Shown piece by piece: positions 7,710 to 17,426 of a stretch of DNA of 64,000 bases. Source of the DNA: Pseudomonas jessenii (lineage in GTDB: Bacteria > Pseudomonadota > Gammaproteobacteria > Pseudomonadales > Pseudomonadaceae); NCBI RefSeq assembly GCF_002236115.1, contig NZ_NIWT01000005.1:372001-436000 (forward strand), in the 5' to 3' direction. The notes under the pieces are model-generated. The model did not search any database, had not been told where the DNA came from, and worked only from the letters and a program-made list of their open reading frames with translations. A program made the translations under genes and the position numbers. How positions within the stretch are numbered: position 1 is the first letter of the stretch; each line of letters begins with the position of its first letter.

Positions 7710-9175
7710 CAATCTATTCCTAACTGATTCCAGATGGCATCGATCCGCTGGGTCACGGCATCGTCCTTGACGATGACCCGGCCCCATTCGCGAGTAGTTT
7801 CGCCCGGCCATTTATGCGTGGCATCGAGGCCCATTTTCGACCCCAGGCCGGAAACCGGCGAGGCGAAGTCGAGGTAGTCGATCGGCGTGTTGTCGATCAT
7901 CACGGTGTCGCGCTTGGGGTCCATGCGCGTGGTGATGGCCCAGATCACGTCGTTCCAGTCCCGGGCGTTGATATCGTCGTCGGTGACGATAACGAACTTG
8001 GTGTACATGAACTGTCGCAAAAACGACCAGACACCCAGCATTACCCGCTTGGCGTGGCCCGGATACGACTTTTTCATGGTCACGATGGCCATGCGGTACG
8101 AGCAACCTTCGGGCGGCAGGTAGAAATCGGTGATCTCCGGGAACTGCTTCTGCAGGATCGGCACGAATACTTCGTTCAATGCCACGCCGAGGATCGCCGG
8201 CTCATCCGGCGGACGGCCGGTGTAGGTACTGTGGTAGATCGGCTTGATCCGATGGGTAATGCGCTCGACGGTGAACACCGGGAAGCTGTCGACTTCGTTG
8301 TAGTAACCGGTGTGGTCGCCGTACGGGCCTTCATCGGCCATCTCGCCCGGATGGATCACGCCTTCGAGGATGATTTCGGCGGTGGCCGGCACTTGCAGGT
8401 CGTTGCCGCGACACTTCACCAACTCAGTGCGGTTACCGCGCAAGAGGCCTGCGAAGGCGTATTCGGAAAGGCTGTCGGGCACCGGGGTCACGGCACCGAG
8501 GATGGTCGCCGGGTCAGCGCCCAGGGCCACGGAAACCGGGAACGGCTGGCCCGGATGCTTTTCGCACCACTCGCGGTAATCCAGCGCGCCGCCACGGTGG
8601 CTCAGCCAGCGCATGATGACCTTGTTGCGACCGATCACTTGCTGACGGTAGATGCCGAGGTTCTGGCGATCCTTGTTCGGGCCTTTGGTGACGGTCAGGC
8701 CCCAGGTGATCAGCGGACCGACGTCGCCCGGCCAGCAGGTCTGCACCGGCAGCATGGCCAGGTCGACGTCGTCGCCTTCGATGACCACTTCCTGGCACAC
8801 CGCGTCCTTGACGACTTTCGGCGCCATCGAAATGATCTTGCGGAAGATCGGCAGCTTGGACCAGGCATCCTTCAGGCCTTTGGGCGGCTCGGGTTCCTTT
8901 AGGAACGCCAGCAGCTTGCCGATCTCGCGCAGCTCGCTGACCGACTCGGCACCCATGCCCATGGCGACCCGCTCGGGGGTACCGAACAGGTTGCCGAGCA
9001 CCGGGATGTCATAGCCTGTCGGCTTTTCGAACAACAGCGCCGGGCCTTTGGCACGCAGCGTGCGATCACACACCTCGGTCATCTCCAGCACTGGAGAGAC
9101 GGGGATCTGGATGCGTTTCAACTCTCCGCGCTGCTCAAGCTGCTGCACGAAATCCCGAAGATCCTTGAATTTCAT
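7709..9175 (-). CDS. ubiD: 4-hydroxy-3-polyprenylbenzoate decarboxylase
   Basis: A 488-residue enzyme that decarboxylates the polyprenylated ring intermediate in ubiquinone synthesis, using prenylated FMN made by UbiX. UbiD hallmarks are present: MKFKDLRDFVQQLEQRGELKR at the start, CWPGDVGPLITWGLTVTKGP, NLGIYRQQVIGRNKVIMRWL, GPYGDHTGYYNEV and the ADEGP stretch near the catalytic acid. A GTG at 9187 would add four residues; the ATG at 9173-9175 gives the usual length, and neither has a strong ribosome-binding site. It is translationally coupled to the downstream flavoreductase. Confidence 0.96.
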   Translation of the reverse strand: MKFKDLRDFVQQLEQRGELKRIQIPVSPVLEMTEVCDRTLRAKGPALLFEKPTGYDIPVLGNLFGTPERVAMGMGAESVSELREIGKLLAFLKEPEPPKGLKDAWSKLPIFRKIISMAPKVVKDAVCQEVVIEGDDVDLAMLPVQTCWPGDVGPLITWGLTVTKGPNKDRQNLGIYRQQVIGRNKVIMRWLSHRGGALDYREWCEKHPGQPFPVSVALGADPATILGAVTPVPDSLSEYAFAGLLRGNRTELVKCRGNDLQVPATAEIILEGVIHPGEMADEGPYGDHTGYYNEVDSFPVFTVERITHRIKPIYHSTYTGRPPDEPAILGVALNEVFVPILQKQFPEITDFYLPPEGCSYRMAIVTMKKSYPGHAKRVMLGVWSFLRQFMYTKFVIVTDDDINARDWNDVIWAITTRMDPKRDTVMIDNTPIDYLDFASPVSGLGSKMGLDATHKWPGETTREWGRVIVKDDAVTQRIDAIWNQLGID

Positions 9176-9244
9176 TGATGATGGCACCCGAAAAATAGGC
9201 GTACATCCTACCTGCTCTGCCGGCCGCTGGCAGCTTATCGCTGC

Positions 9245-11242
9245 TTATCTGGATGCATTCACCTGCGGTTTCCCCGGGTTTGCCCTGGCTTGCAGGCTGA
9301 CAAACAGCGGTTCGAGGATCGGCGCCACGAACCGCGCACCGACTTCCGAGAGGTGATTGTCATCGGTGTACAACGAGTAGCCGCCGCGTTCGGCGCGGCA
9401 CAGGCCGCTCGCATCACACAGTCTTGGCGCCGGGTCCACCACCTGTACCGCCGGGTCCTGCGCCAATTGTGCGAACAATTGACTGATGAATGCCTGGCGC
9501 TTGTGATGCTCTGCGAGCGCCAGCCCGACATCGTCGACCGGACGGGCCAGCATTGCCAGACGGGTGAGGCGATACGGTGGGCTGAAGGCCTGCAACGGCG
9601 CCTCTTTTACCAGCCAGACCCGATGCCCACCGGCACGCAATTGCGCGACTCGGGTACGCAAGCCATCGGCCAGACGTTGTTCGGCAATTGCGCGGTCGTA
9701 ATGCCCGTCAGCGCTTTTCAGAACGTGGCCCAGATCACCTTTGGCATCGCCGTAGAGGTATAGGCTCCAGTGCGCAACCAGCACCACATCGCTGACAGCT
9801 TGCGGCTTCAGGGCCTGCTCAACGCGTTGATTGAACCGCCCACAACGCGCATCGTGCTCCAGGCCTTCGACAGGCAAACAGCCAGCAGAACTGGCGAGCA
9901 TCACATTGACGCCATGGGCCTTGGCACCCTCGTCGAAAACCGGAATCAACGCCGTGGCATGGCTATCGCCCCAGACAAGCGCTGGGGGCAGGCGGTTTTG
10001 CGCGCCATAACGGCAGAACAACTTGTCATCCGGCGTCTTGTCATCGGCCAGGCAGGCCATCAGCTCTGGCCGCCATTCGCGACCCTTGGCGTATTGCAGG
10101 GCCTGGTCAGACAGACGCCATGGCAAGCCGTCGGTCCATCGCAAGGCTTGTCCGGCCAGGCCGAGCACCAGGACGCCGCAGGCGCCAGCGAGCAGAATCT
10201 GCCGGCGCCCGGCGAGCAGGCGACGCTCACGAAACGGGGTTTCGACGAATTTCCAAGACAGATAACCCAGCAACAGCGTCAGTAAAATCAACCCGGCACT
10301 GTCGAAAACACTCGTTTCACCGACGCTGGCATAGCTGGAGAATACGAACACCGGCCAGTGCCACAGGTACCAGGAATATGAAATCAGACCGAGGCCGACC
10401 ATTATCCGACTGCTCAAAAACTGACCAACCCAGGTTTCACGATGACCGTTGGCCAGAATCAGCAGCACCACACCTGACACCGGCAGCAACGCCGCGACAC
10501 CCGGGAATGGCGTGGCCTTGTCATAACCGAACACCGCCAACAGGATCAGCAACATACCGAGCAGACTCAGCCACTGCGCTGCCATCGGCTTGAGACGCCA
10601 TGCAGACTTGGGCGCTACCGCCAGCATCGCACCGGCCAATAGCTCCCACGCACGCATAGGCAACAGGAAGAAAGCTTTTTCCGGATGATGGGCGACAGCC
10701 CACACGCTCAAACCAAAGGACAGCAGCAATACGCTGAACAGCGCCAGTCGCCAATGCTTGAGACGGCTCGACAGCAGTGTCAGCAGCAACGGGAAGACGA
10801 TGTAAAACTGCTCCTCTACCGCCAGCGACCAGGTGTGCAGCAGGGGCTTGAGATCGGAGGCGACATCGAAATAGCCGTCCTGGCGCATGAACAGGATGTT
10901 GGAGACGAACATCACCTGGTAACGCACCGATCGCCCCAGCTCTTCGTAATCCTTCGGTGCCAGCAAAAACCAGCCGACCGCCAGCACCGCAATGATCATC
11001 GCGAACAACGCCGGCAAAATCCGCCGCGCACGCCGGGCCCAGAAATCGACGAAGCTGAATTGCCCAGCCTGGCGCTGACTCCAGATGATCGACGTGATCA
11101 GGTAACCGGAAATCACGAAAAACACGTCCACGCCGACAAAGCCGCCGGTAAACCCAGGAACGCCAAAGTGAAACAGCACGACGGCGATCACCGCCACTGC
11201 GCGCAAGCCGTCGATATCCCTTCGATAAGCCAGTGAGCTCAT
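9245..11242 (-). CDS. Acyltransferase-3 / SGNH hydrolase fusion (O-antigen or surface-glycan acetylase type)
   Basis: About 665 residues in two parts. The N-terminal membrane part (about ten helices) begins YRRDIDGLRAVAVI and contains FVGVDVFFVISGYLIT and HTWSLAVEEQFYIVFP, typical of acyltransferase family 3. The C-terminal soluble part is an SGNH domain with WGDSHATALIPV and the closing DDNHLSEVGARFV that carries the Asp-His pair. Such OafA-type proteins move acetyl groups onto lipopolysaccharide or other glycans at the periplasmic face. I chose ATG 11240-11242 just before the conserved domain; in-frame starts up to 11308 are possible. It lies between ubiD and rho, a conserved position in the genus. 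Confidence 0.9.
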   Translation of the reverse strand: MSSLAYRRDIDGLRAVAVIAVVLFHFGVPGFTGGFVGVDVFFVISGYLITSIIWSQRQAGQFSFVDFWARRARRILPALFAMIIAVLAVGWFLLAPKDYEELGRSVRYQVMFVSNILFMRQDGYFDVASDLKPLLHTWSLAVEEQFYIVFPLLLTLLSSRLKHWRLALFSVLLLSFGLSVWAVAHHPEKAFFLLPMRAWELLAGAMLAVAPKSAWRLKPMAAQWLSLLGMLLILLAVFGYDKATPFPGVAALLPVSGVVLLILANGHRETWVGQFLSSRIMVGLGLISYSWYLWHWPVFVFSSYASVGETSVFDSAGLILLTLLLGYLSWKFVETPFRERRLLAGRRQILLAGACGVLVLGLAGQALRWTDGLPWRLSDQALQYAKGREWRPELMACLADDKTPDDKLFCRYGAQNRLPPALVWGDSHATALIPVFDEGAKAHGVNVMLASSAGCLPVEGLEHDARCGRFNQRVEQALKPQAVSDVVLVAHWSLYLYGDAKGDLGHVLKSADGHYDRAIAEQRLADGLRTRVAQLRAGGHRVWLVKEAPLQAFSPPYRLTRLAMLARPVDDVGLALAEHHKRQAFISQLFAQLAQDPAVQVVDPAPRLCDASGLCRAERGGYSLYTDDNHLSEVGARFVAPILEPLFVSLQARANPGKPQVNASR

Positions 11243-11372
11243 AAGCATTAAACCAGTCAGATCGTTATTTTCAGCGCGCTTGAGCATCGCCCCCGGAGAT
11301 GACTGCAAACGCGGCTGGTTGAAGTGCTAACCAACTGACCTTGGCCAATCAAAAACCTCCCATGGCCCAGGT

Positions 11373-11405
11373 AAAAAAAAGGCGCCCCACTGGGGCGCCA
11401 TTCTC
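11373..11405 (-). terminator. Intrinsic terminator of rho
   Basis: On the minus strand a GGCGCCCC/GGGGCGCC stem is followed by a run of eight T. It lies about 20 bp downstream of the rho stop. Confidence 0.88.
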
Positions 11406-11424
11406 TTGAACTCAACGGGCGATG

Positions 11425-12684
<1,260 letters not shown>

Positions 12685-12718
12685 ATAGGAATGACGTAAT
12701 CATTTATGGAGGGGGGAA

Positions 12719-12737
12719 ATTAAGCTTTTGGCTTAAT
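12719..12737 (-). promoter_or_regulatory. Hairpin in the rho leader
   Basis: ATTAAGC (12719-12725) and GCTTAAT (12731-12737) form a perfect 7-bp stem with a 5-nt loop. On the transcript it is followed by a C-rich tract and the rho start about 35 nt later. Rho autoregulates in E. coli by attenuation in its leader; whether this hairpin takes part is inferred. Confidence 0.4.
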
Positions 12738-12881
12738 GAGGCCGCGCCGCGGAGAAGGCGACAGGATCGCGTACTTATTCGAAAAGGAGTGCGTCGGCGA
12801 CGGCTAGCAGGGGGCAATGGAGAAACCAGTGCGGGGCCGAATGTACCACCTGAGTTTAGGAGCGTCTAGCCCTGAATACGC

Positions 12882-12911
12882 AAAAAGCCCCGCTATTTGC
12901 GGGGCTTTTTG
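12882..12911 (-). terminator. Intrinsic terminator of trxA
   Basis: AAAAAGCCCCGC ... GCGGGGCTTTTT with a short AAATA loop, 20 bp downstream of the trxA stop; it isolates trxA from rho. Confidence 0.9.
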
Positions 12912-12931
12912 AGGACACTTTGCAACGACGC

Positions 12932-13261
12932 TTAGATGTTGGCGTCGAGGAAGGCAGCCAGTTGCGACTTCGACAGCGCGCCGACCTTGGTCGCTTCAAC
13001 GTTGCCGTTCTTGAACAGCATCAGGGTCGGGATACCGCGCACGCCGTGCTTGGCCGGGGTTTCCTGGTTTTCGTCGATGTTCAGCTTGGCAACGGTCAGC
13101 TTGCCTTTGTAAGTCTCGGCAATCTCGTCCAGAACAGGAGCGATCATTTTGCAAGGGCCGCACCATTCAGCCCAGTAATCGACCAGTACAGCGCCTTCGG
13201 CCTTGAGTACGTCGGCCTCGAAGCTAGCGTCGCTAACGTGTTTGATAAGATCGCTGCTCAT
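12932..13261 (-). CDS. trxA: Thioredoxin 1
   Basis: A 109-residue cytosolic dithiol reductase. The active site WCGPC places its cysteines at residues 34 and 37, in the usual VDYWAEWCGPCKMIAPVLDE context; the cis-proline loop RGIPTLMLF is also present. GAATTCC and a purine-rich stretch precede the ATG. It is separately terminated and lies head-to-tail with rho, as throughout the genus. The FadR-type cassette begins 120 bp upstream. Confidence 0.98.
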   Translation of the reverse strand: MSSDLIKHVSDASFEADVLKAEGAVLVDYWAEWCGPCKMIAPVLDEIAETYKGKLTVAKLNIDENQETPAKHGVRGIPTLMLFKNGNVEATKVGALSKSQLAAFLDANI

Positions 13262-13381
13262 GGAATTCTCCAGGTTGTAAGCAAAAAAACGTGGCCCATC
13301 ATAGCGGTCCTTCCCCCGTTCAGGAAGGTGCAGATGATTGAGTCTCGCTATGGTGATCCATGAGTTTGGGTATAGCTCAGG

Positions 13382-14089
13382 TCATGAAGTGGCGGGAGCG
13401 ATGAACGCGATTCCGGTGCGCAACGCGGCGTTACGTACGTGCTCTTGCATGGCCTTTTGCGCGGTGCCAGACGCTCGGCGAGCCAGCGCACGAAGGATTT
13501 TGCGGTGTTCCTGCCAGGTTTCCATGGCCCGCTCGACCCGGATGAACGGTAGCTTCTGGCTTTCCAGGAAGATGTCGGCGCTGGCGGTCAGGATGCTCAG
13601 CATCGCCTGATTGCCGCTGGCCAGCAGGATGCGGCGGTGGAATTCGAAATCCAGGCGGGCCGCGGCTTCGAAGTCGCCGGACTTCAGCTCATTGCGCATG
13701 GCGGCGACATTGTCTTCCAGCGCATCGAGTTCGTCGGTGCTCAAGGTTACGGCCGCCAACCCCGCAGCAAAACCTTCCAGCGCATAGCGCAATTGAAAGA
13801 TATCCAACGGCGAAGCCTGCGCCGCGAACGGCCAGCCAGGCGCCGCATCGCCCCGCGGTAGCTCCACGGGCGATTGCACGAATACGCCTTTGCCCGGCTG
13901 GATACTGATGACCCCCAGCGCACTCAGCGATGACAACGCCTCGCGCAACGACGCCCGACTGACTCCCAATTGCACCGCCAGGTCCCGTTGCGAGGGCAAG
14001 GCATCCCCCGGCCCGAAGCCCTGTTCGGTAATCAGTTTGCGGATGGCTTGCAGCGCCACTTCAGGTACGGCGCGGGAGATCGAGTTCAT
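13382..14089 (-). CDS. FadR-subfamily GntR transcriptional regulator
   Basis: 235 residues: an N-terminal winged helix (PGDALPSQRDLAVQLGVSRASLREALSSLSALGVI, quoted here as two neighbouring motifs around residues 28-62) and a C-terminal all-helical FCD domain with the metal-ligand pattern Asp-x-x-Phe-His (LDFEFHRRIL) and later EHRKIL and EHVRNA histidines. FCD regulators bind small carboxylates or amino acids and release DNA. It is divergent from an amino-acid ABC importer 255 bp away, so it probably controls that operon; direct repeats at 14227-14260 are the candidate operator. The motif quoted is written in full only to show the helix-turn-helix; key residues are Pro-Ser-x-Arg and Ser-Arg-x-x-Leu-Arg-Glu-Ala. 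Confidence 0.9.
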   Translation of the reverse strand: MNSISRAVPEVALQAIRKLITEQGFGPGDALPSQRDLAVQLGVSRASLREALSSLSALGVISIQPGKGVFVQSPVELPRGDAAPGWPFAAQASPLDIFQLRYALEGFAAGLAAVTLSTDELDALEDNVAAMRNELKSGDFEAAARLDFEFHRRILLASGNQAMLSILTASADIFLESQKLPFIRVERAMETWQEHRKILRALARRASGTAQKAMQEHVRNAALRTGIAFIAPATS

Positions 14090-14226
14090 GGTTTTCCAGA
14101 CGAACCAGCCAATGTGCGCTCAGTTGTAAAGCTATTCGCGACGTCCGGCAAGTCGTGCCCCATGGGGGTTCGGAGATTTTCACGGCTGCGCCATCGGGGT
14201 GCGAAAAGCAACCTGACTGTTCAGAC

Positions 14227-14260
14227 CAGTAAGACCGTGCGACGCCAGTAAAACCGTGCC
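14227..14260 (+). promoter_or_regulatory. Tandem direct repeats, candidate regulator operator
   Basis: CCAGTAAGACCGTGC at 14227-14241 is repeated as CCAGTAAAACCGTGC at 14246-14260, 14 of 15 bases identical with a 19-bp period. They lie in the divergent region between the FadR-type gene and the importer, about 85 bp before the binding-protein start. Confidence 0.5.
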
Positions 14261-14344
14261 CTGGCGCCCTCAAAACCCCATGTTGGCATGGCCCATGCTC
14301 TGTCGATCCGCAGAAATCACTTCTTGCCGATCCGGAGATTTGCC

Positions 14345-15130
14345 ATGACCCAGCGTTACAGCGCCCTCCTCGCAGCCTTGTTCGCCAGCCTGATGCTGAG
14401 CCAGGCACCCGCCCACGCCGATGGTCTGGAGGATGTGGTCAAGCGCGGCGTCCTCAAGGTGGCCGTGCCCCAGGACTTCCCGCCATTCGGCTCGGTCGGC
14501 CCGGACATGAAACCTCGTGGCCTCGATATCGACACCGCGAAACTGCTGGCCGACCAGCTCAAGGTCAAACTCGAACTGACGCCGGTCAACAGCACCAACC
14601 GCATCCCGTTCCTCACCACCGGCAAGGTCGACCTGGTGATCTCCAGCCTCGGCAAGAACCCGGAGCGCGAAAAAGTCATCGACTTCTCCCGCGCCTACGC
14701 GCCGTTCTACCTTGCCGTGTTCGGTCCGCCAGACGCCGACATCAAGGGCCTGGACGATCTCAAGGGCAAGACCATCAGCGTCACCCGTGGTGCCATCGAA
14801 GATATCGAGCTGACCAAGGTCGCCCCCGAAGGCGTGACCATCAAGCGTTTCGAAGACAACAACTCGACCATTGCCGCGTACCTGGCCGGGCAAGTCGACC
14901 TGATCGCCAGCGGCAATGTGGTGATGGTCGCCATCAGCGAGAAGAGCCCGAAACGCGTGCCGGCGCTGAAAGTGAAGCTCAAGGACTCACCGGTCTACGT
15001 AGGCGTGAACAAGAACGAGTCGGCGCTGCTGGACAAGGTCAACCAGATTCTTGTGACCGCCAAGAGCGACGGCGCGCTGGAAAAGAACGCCCTGACCTGG
15101 CTGAAAGAACCGCTGCCGGCCGATCTCTGA
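14345..15130 (+). CDS. Periplasmic amino-acid-binding protein (SBP family 3)
   Basis: 261 residues. Residues 1-25 are a signal peptide ending in APAHA-DG. The mature part begins DVVKRGVLKVAVPQDFPPFG and continues with PRGLDIDTAKLLADQLKV, the classic family-3 opening, then GKVDLVISSLGKNPEREKVIDFS. Such proteins deliver polar amino acids to an ABC permease; the exact ligand cannot be read from sequence. An ATG at 14288 exists, but the signal peptide is only correct from 14345. First gene of a four-gene importer operon. Confidence 0.92.
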   Translation: MTQRYSALLAALFASLMLSQAPAHADGLEDVVKRGVLKVAVPQDFPPFGSVGPDMKPRGLDIDTAKLLADQLKVKLELTPVNSTNRIPFLTTGKVDLVISSLGKNPEREKVIDFSRAYAPFYLAVFGPPDADIKGLDDLKGKTISVTRGAIEDIELTKVAPEGVTIKRFEDNNSTIAAYLAGQVDLIASGNVVMVAISEKSPKRVPALKVKLKDSPVYVGVNKNESALLDKVNQILVTAKSDGALEKNALTWLKEPLPADL

Positions 15131-15152
15131 TTCGGCGCGCTGGAGACGTTTT

Positions 15153-15821
15153 ATGGCTTATCAGTTCGATTTCCTGCCGGCGGTGAACAACACCGATCTG
15201 TTGCTGCGCGGTGCGCTGTTCACCCTTGAGCTGACCGCCATCGGCGCTGTGCTCGGCGTGGGGCTGGGCATCGTCGGGGCGCTGGTGCGGGCGTGGAACA
15301 TCCGGCCTTTCGCGGGGATTTTCGCGGTCTACGTCGAGTTGATCCGCAACACGCCATTTCTGGTGCAGTTGTTTTTCATCTTCTTCGGCTTGCCGTCCCT
15401 GGGCGTGCAGATTTCCGAATGGCAGGCGGCGGTGCTGGCGATGGTCATCAACCTCGGCGCCTATTCCACCGAGATCATCCGCGCCGGCATCCAGGCGATC
15501 CCTCGGGGTCAGCTGGAAGCCGCGGCGGCACTGGCGATGACGCGCTTCGAAGCGTTCCGTCATGTGGTGCTGCTGCCGGCACTGGGCAAAGTCTGGCCGG
15601 CCCTGAGCAGCCAGATCATCATCGTGATGCTCGGCTCGGCGGTGTGTTCGCAAATCGCGACGGAGGAGCTGAGCTTCGCCGCCAACTTCATTCAGTCGCG
15701 CAACTTCCGCGCCTTTGAAACCTATGCACTGACCACCTTGCTCTATCTGTGCATGGCGCTGCTGATCCGTCAGTTGCTGAACTGGCTTGGCCACCGCTTC
15801 ATCGCAAGGAGCAGCCGATGA
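15153..15821 (+). CDS. Amino-acid ABC transporter permease 1 (HisM type)
   Basis: 222 residues of the BPD_transp_1/HisMQ permease type with about five helices: GALFTLELTAIGAVLGVGLG near the N-terminus, then VYVELIRNTPFLVQLFFIFF, and the cytoplasmic EAA loop LEAAAALAMTRFEAFRHVVL-PAL that docks on the ATPase. Its stop overlaps the start of the second permease (ATGA), so the pair is translationally coupled. Located in the inner membrane as half of the heterodimeric channel. Confidence 0.93.
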   Translation: MAYQFDFLPAVNNTDLLLRGALFTLELTAIGAVLGVGLGIVGALVRAWNIRPFAGIFAVYVELIRNTPFLVQLFFIFFGLPSLGVQISEWQAAVLAMVINLGAYSTEIIRAGIQAIPRGQLEAAAALAMTRFEAFRHVVLLPALGKVWPALSSQIIIVMLGSAVCSQIATEELSFAANFIQSRNFRAFETYALTTLLYLCMALLIRQLLNWLGHRFIARSSR

Positions 15822-16468
15822 GCGACTTCACTTTCTGGGACATCGTGCGCAACCTGCTCACGGGCCTGCAATGGACGCTGGCGCTGTCGCTGGTGGCGTT
15901 CATGGGCGGCGGACTGATTGGCTTGCTGATCATGGTCATGCGCATCTCGAAAAAATCCCTGCCGCGCAGTTTCGCCCGCACTTACATCGAACTGTTCCAG
16001 GGCACACCGCTATTGATGCAACTGTTCCTGGTGTTTTTCGGCGTGGCGTTGGCCGGGATCGAGATTTCGCCGTGGATGGCCGCGGCGATTGCACTGACGT
16101 TGTTCACCAGTGCTTATCTGGCGGAGATCTGGCGCGGTTGCGTCGATTCGATTCCCAACGGTCAGTGGGAAGCCTCATCGAGCCTGGCGCTGAACCCGCT
16201 GGAACAATTGCGCCATGTGATCCTGCCCCAGGCCCTGCGCATCGCCGTGGCGCCGACAGTGGGGTTTTCGGTGCAAGTGGTCAAGGGCACCGCCGTCACC
16301 TCGATCATCGGCTTCACCGAGCTGACCAAGACCGGCGGCATGCTCGCCAACGCAACCTTCGAACCGTTCATGGTCTACGGCCTCGTCGCCCTCGGCTACT
16401 TCCTGCTCTGCTACCCCTTGTCGCTCAGTGCGCGATACCTGGAAAGGAGACTGCATGCCTCTGCTTAG
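15818..16468 (+). CDS. Amino-acid ABC transporter permease 2 (HisQ type)
   Basis: 216 residues, partner of the preceding permease. Signature stretches are GLQWTLALSLVAFMGGGLIG, YIELFQGTPLLMQLFLVFFG and the EAA loop WEASSSLALNPLEQLRHVIL-PQAL. The ATG at 15818 follows AAGGAGC in the end of the previous gene. The last 14 nt overlap the ATPase gene start, so the whole transport unit is tightly packed. Confidence 0.93.
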   Translation: MSDFTFWDIVRNLLTGLQWTLALSLVAFMGGGLIGLLIMVMRISKKSLPRSFARTYIELFQGTPLLMQLFLVFFGVALAGIEISPWMAAAIALTLFTSAYLAEIWRGCVDSIPNGQWEASSSLALNPLEQLRHVILPQALRIAVAPTVGFSVQVVKGTAVTSIIGFTELTKTGGMLANATFEPFMVYGLVALGYFLLCYPLSLSARYLERRLHASA

Positions 16469-17192
16469 AATTTCCGCCCTGCATAAATACTATGGCGATC
16501 ACCATGTGCTCAAAGGCATCGACCTGAGCATCGAGGAAGGCCAGGTGGTGGCGATCATCGGCCGTAGTGGCTCGGGCAAGTCCACCTTGCTGCGCACCCT
16601 CAACGGCCTGGAGTCGATCAACGACGGTGTGATCGAAGTCGACGGCGAGTACCTCGACGCTGCCCGCGCCGACCTGCGCAGCCTGCGGCAGAAAGTCGGC
16701 ATGGTGTTCCAACAGTTCAATCTGTTCCCGCACCTGACCGTGGGCGAAAACGTCATGCTCGCGCCGCAAGTGGTGCAAAAAGTGCCGAAAGCCAAGGCCG
16801 CCGAACTGGCGCGGCAGATGCTGGAAAGGGTCGGACTGGGGGAAAAGTTCGATGCCTTCCCTGATCGGCTGTCGGGCGGGCAGCAACAGCGGGTAGCGAT
16901 TGCCCGGGCACTGGCGATGTCGCCGAAGGTTTTGCTATGTGACGAAATCACCTCGGCACTGGACCCGGAACTGGTCAACGAAGTGTTGAGCGTGGTCCGG
17001 CAACTGGCCAGGGAAGGCATGACGCTGATCATGGTCACCCACGAAATGCGCTTCGCCCGGGAGGTTGGGGATAAGTTGGTGTTCATGCACCAGGGCAAGG
17101 TGCATGAGGTTGGGGATCCGAAGATTCTGTTCGCGAATCCGCAGACGGCGGAGCTGGCGAATTTCATTGGGACGGTTGAGGCTGTGGGCTGA
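16455..17192 (+). CDS. Amino-acid ABC transporter ATP-binding protein
   Basis: 245 residues. Walker A GRSGSGKST at 36-44, Q-loop FQQFNLFPHLTVGENV, signature LSGGQQQRVAIARAL, Walker B VLLCDEITSALDPE and the His switch MVTHEM, all intact. The Walker B region reads DEIT rather than the commoner DEPT. The start at 16455 follows GGAAAGGAG within the upstream permease. It powers import by the two permeases; no terminator follows before a REP pair and ppx. Confidence 0.95.
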   Translation: MPLLRISALHKYYGDHHVLKGIDLSIEEGQVVAIIGRSGSGKSTLLRTLNGLESINDGVIEVDGEYLDAARADLRSLRQKVGMVFQQFNLFPHLTVGENVMLAPQVVQKVPKAKAAELARQMLERVGLGEKFDAFPDRLSGGQQQRVAIARALAMSPKVLLCDEITSALDPELVNEVLSVVRQLAREGMTLIMVTHEMRFAREVGDKLVFMHQGKVHEVGDPKILFANPQTAELANFIGTVEAVG

Positions 17193-17218
17193 CAGAGCTT
17201 CAGCACCAGCGAGACCGT

Positions 17219-17311
17219 CATCGCGAGCAAGCTCGCTCCCACAGAGGGCCTGCGTCGGTCGCGGGATTAGAAACACCCTGGAACCCTGTGGGAGCGAGCT
17301 TGCTCGCGATT
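17219..17311. repeat. REP pair (BIME)
   Basis: Inverted copies at 17219-17243 and 17284-17311 between the ABC ATPase gene and ppx; this is one of the few REP pairs here between genes on the same strand. Confidence 0.85.
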
Positions 17312-17426
17312 GACCGCGAAGCGGTCACCGGTTTTCATGCACTGGATCAAGGCTTTGAACACTGCGCGTTGGCGCCAGCCTTTGATCGTGGCACGATGTC
17401 GAGGTTATCGACCGAGACCCCTGACC

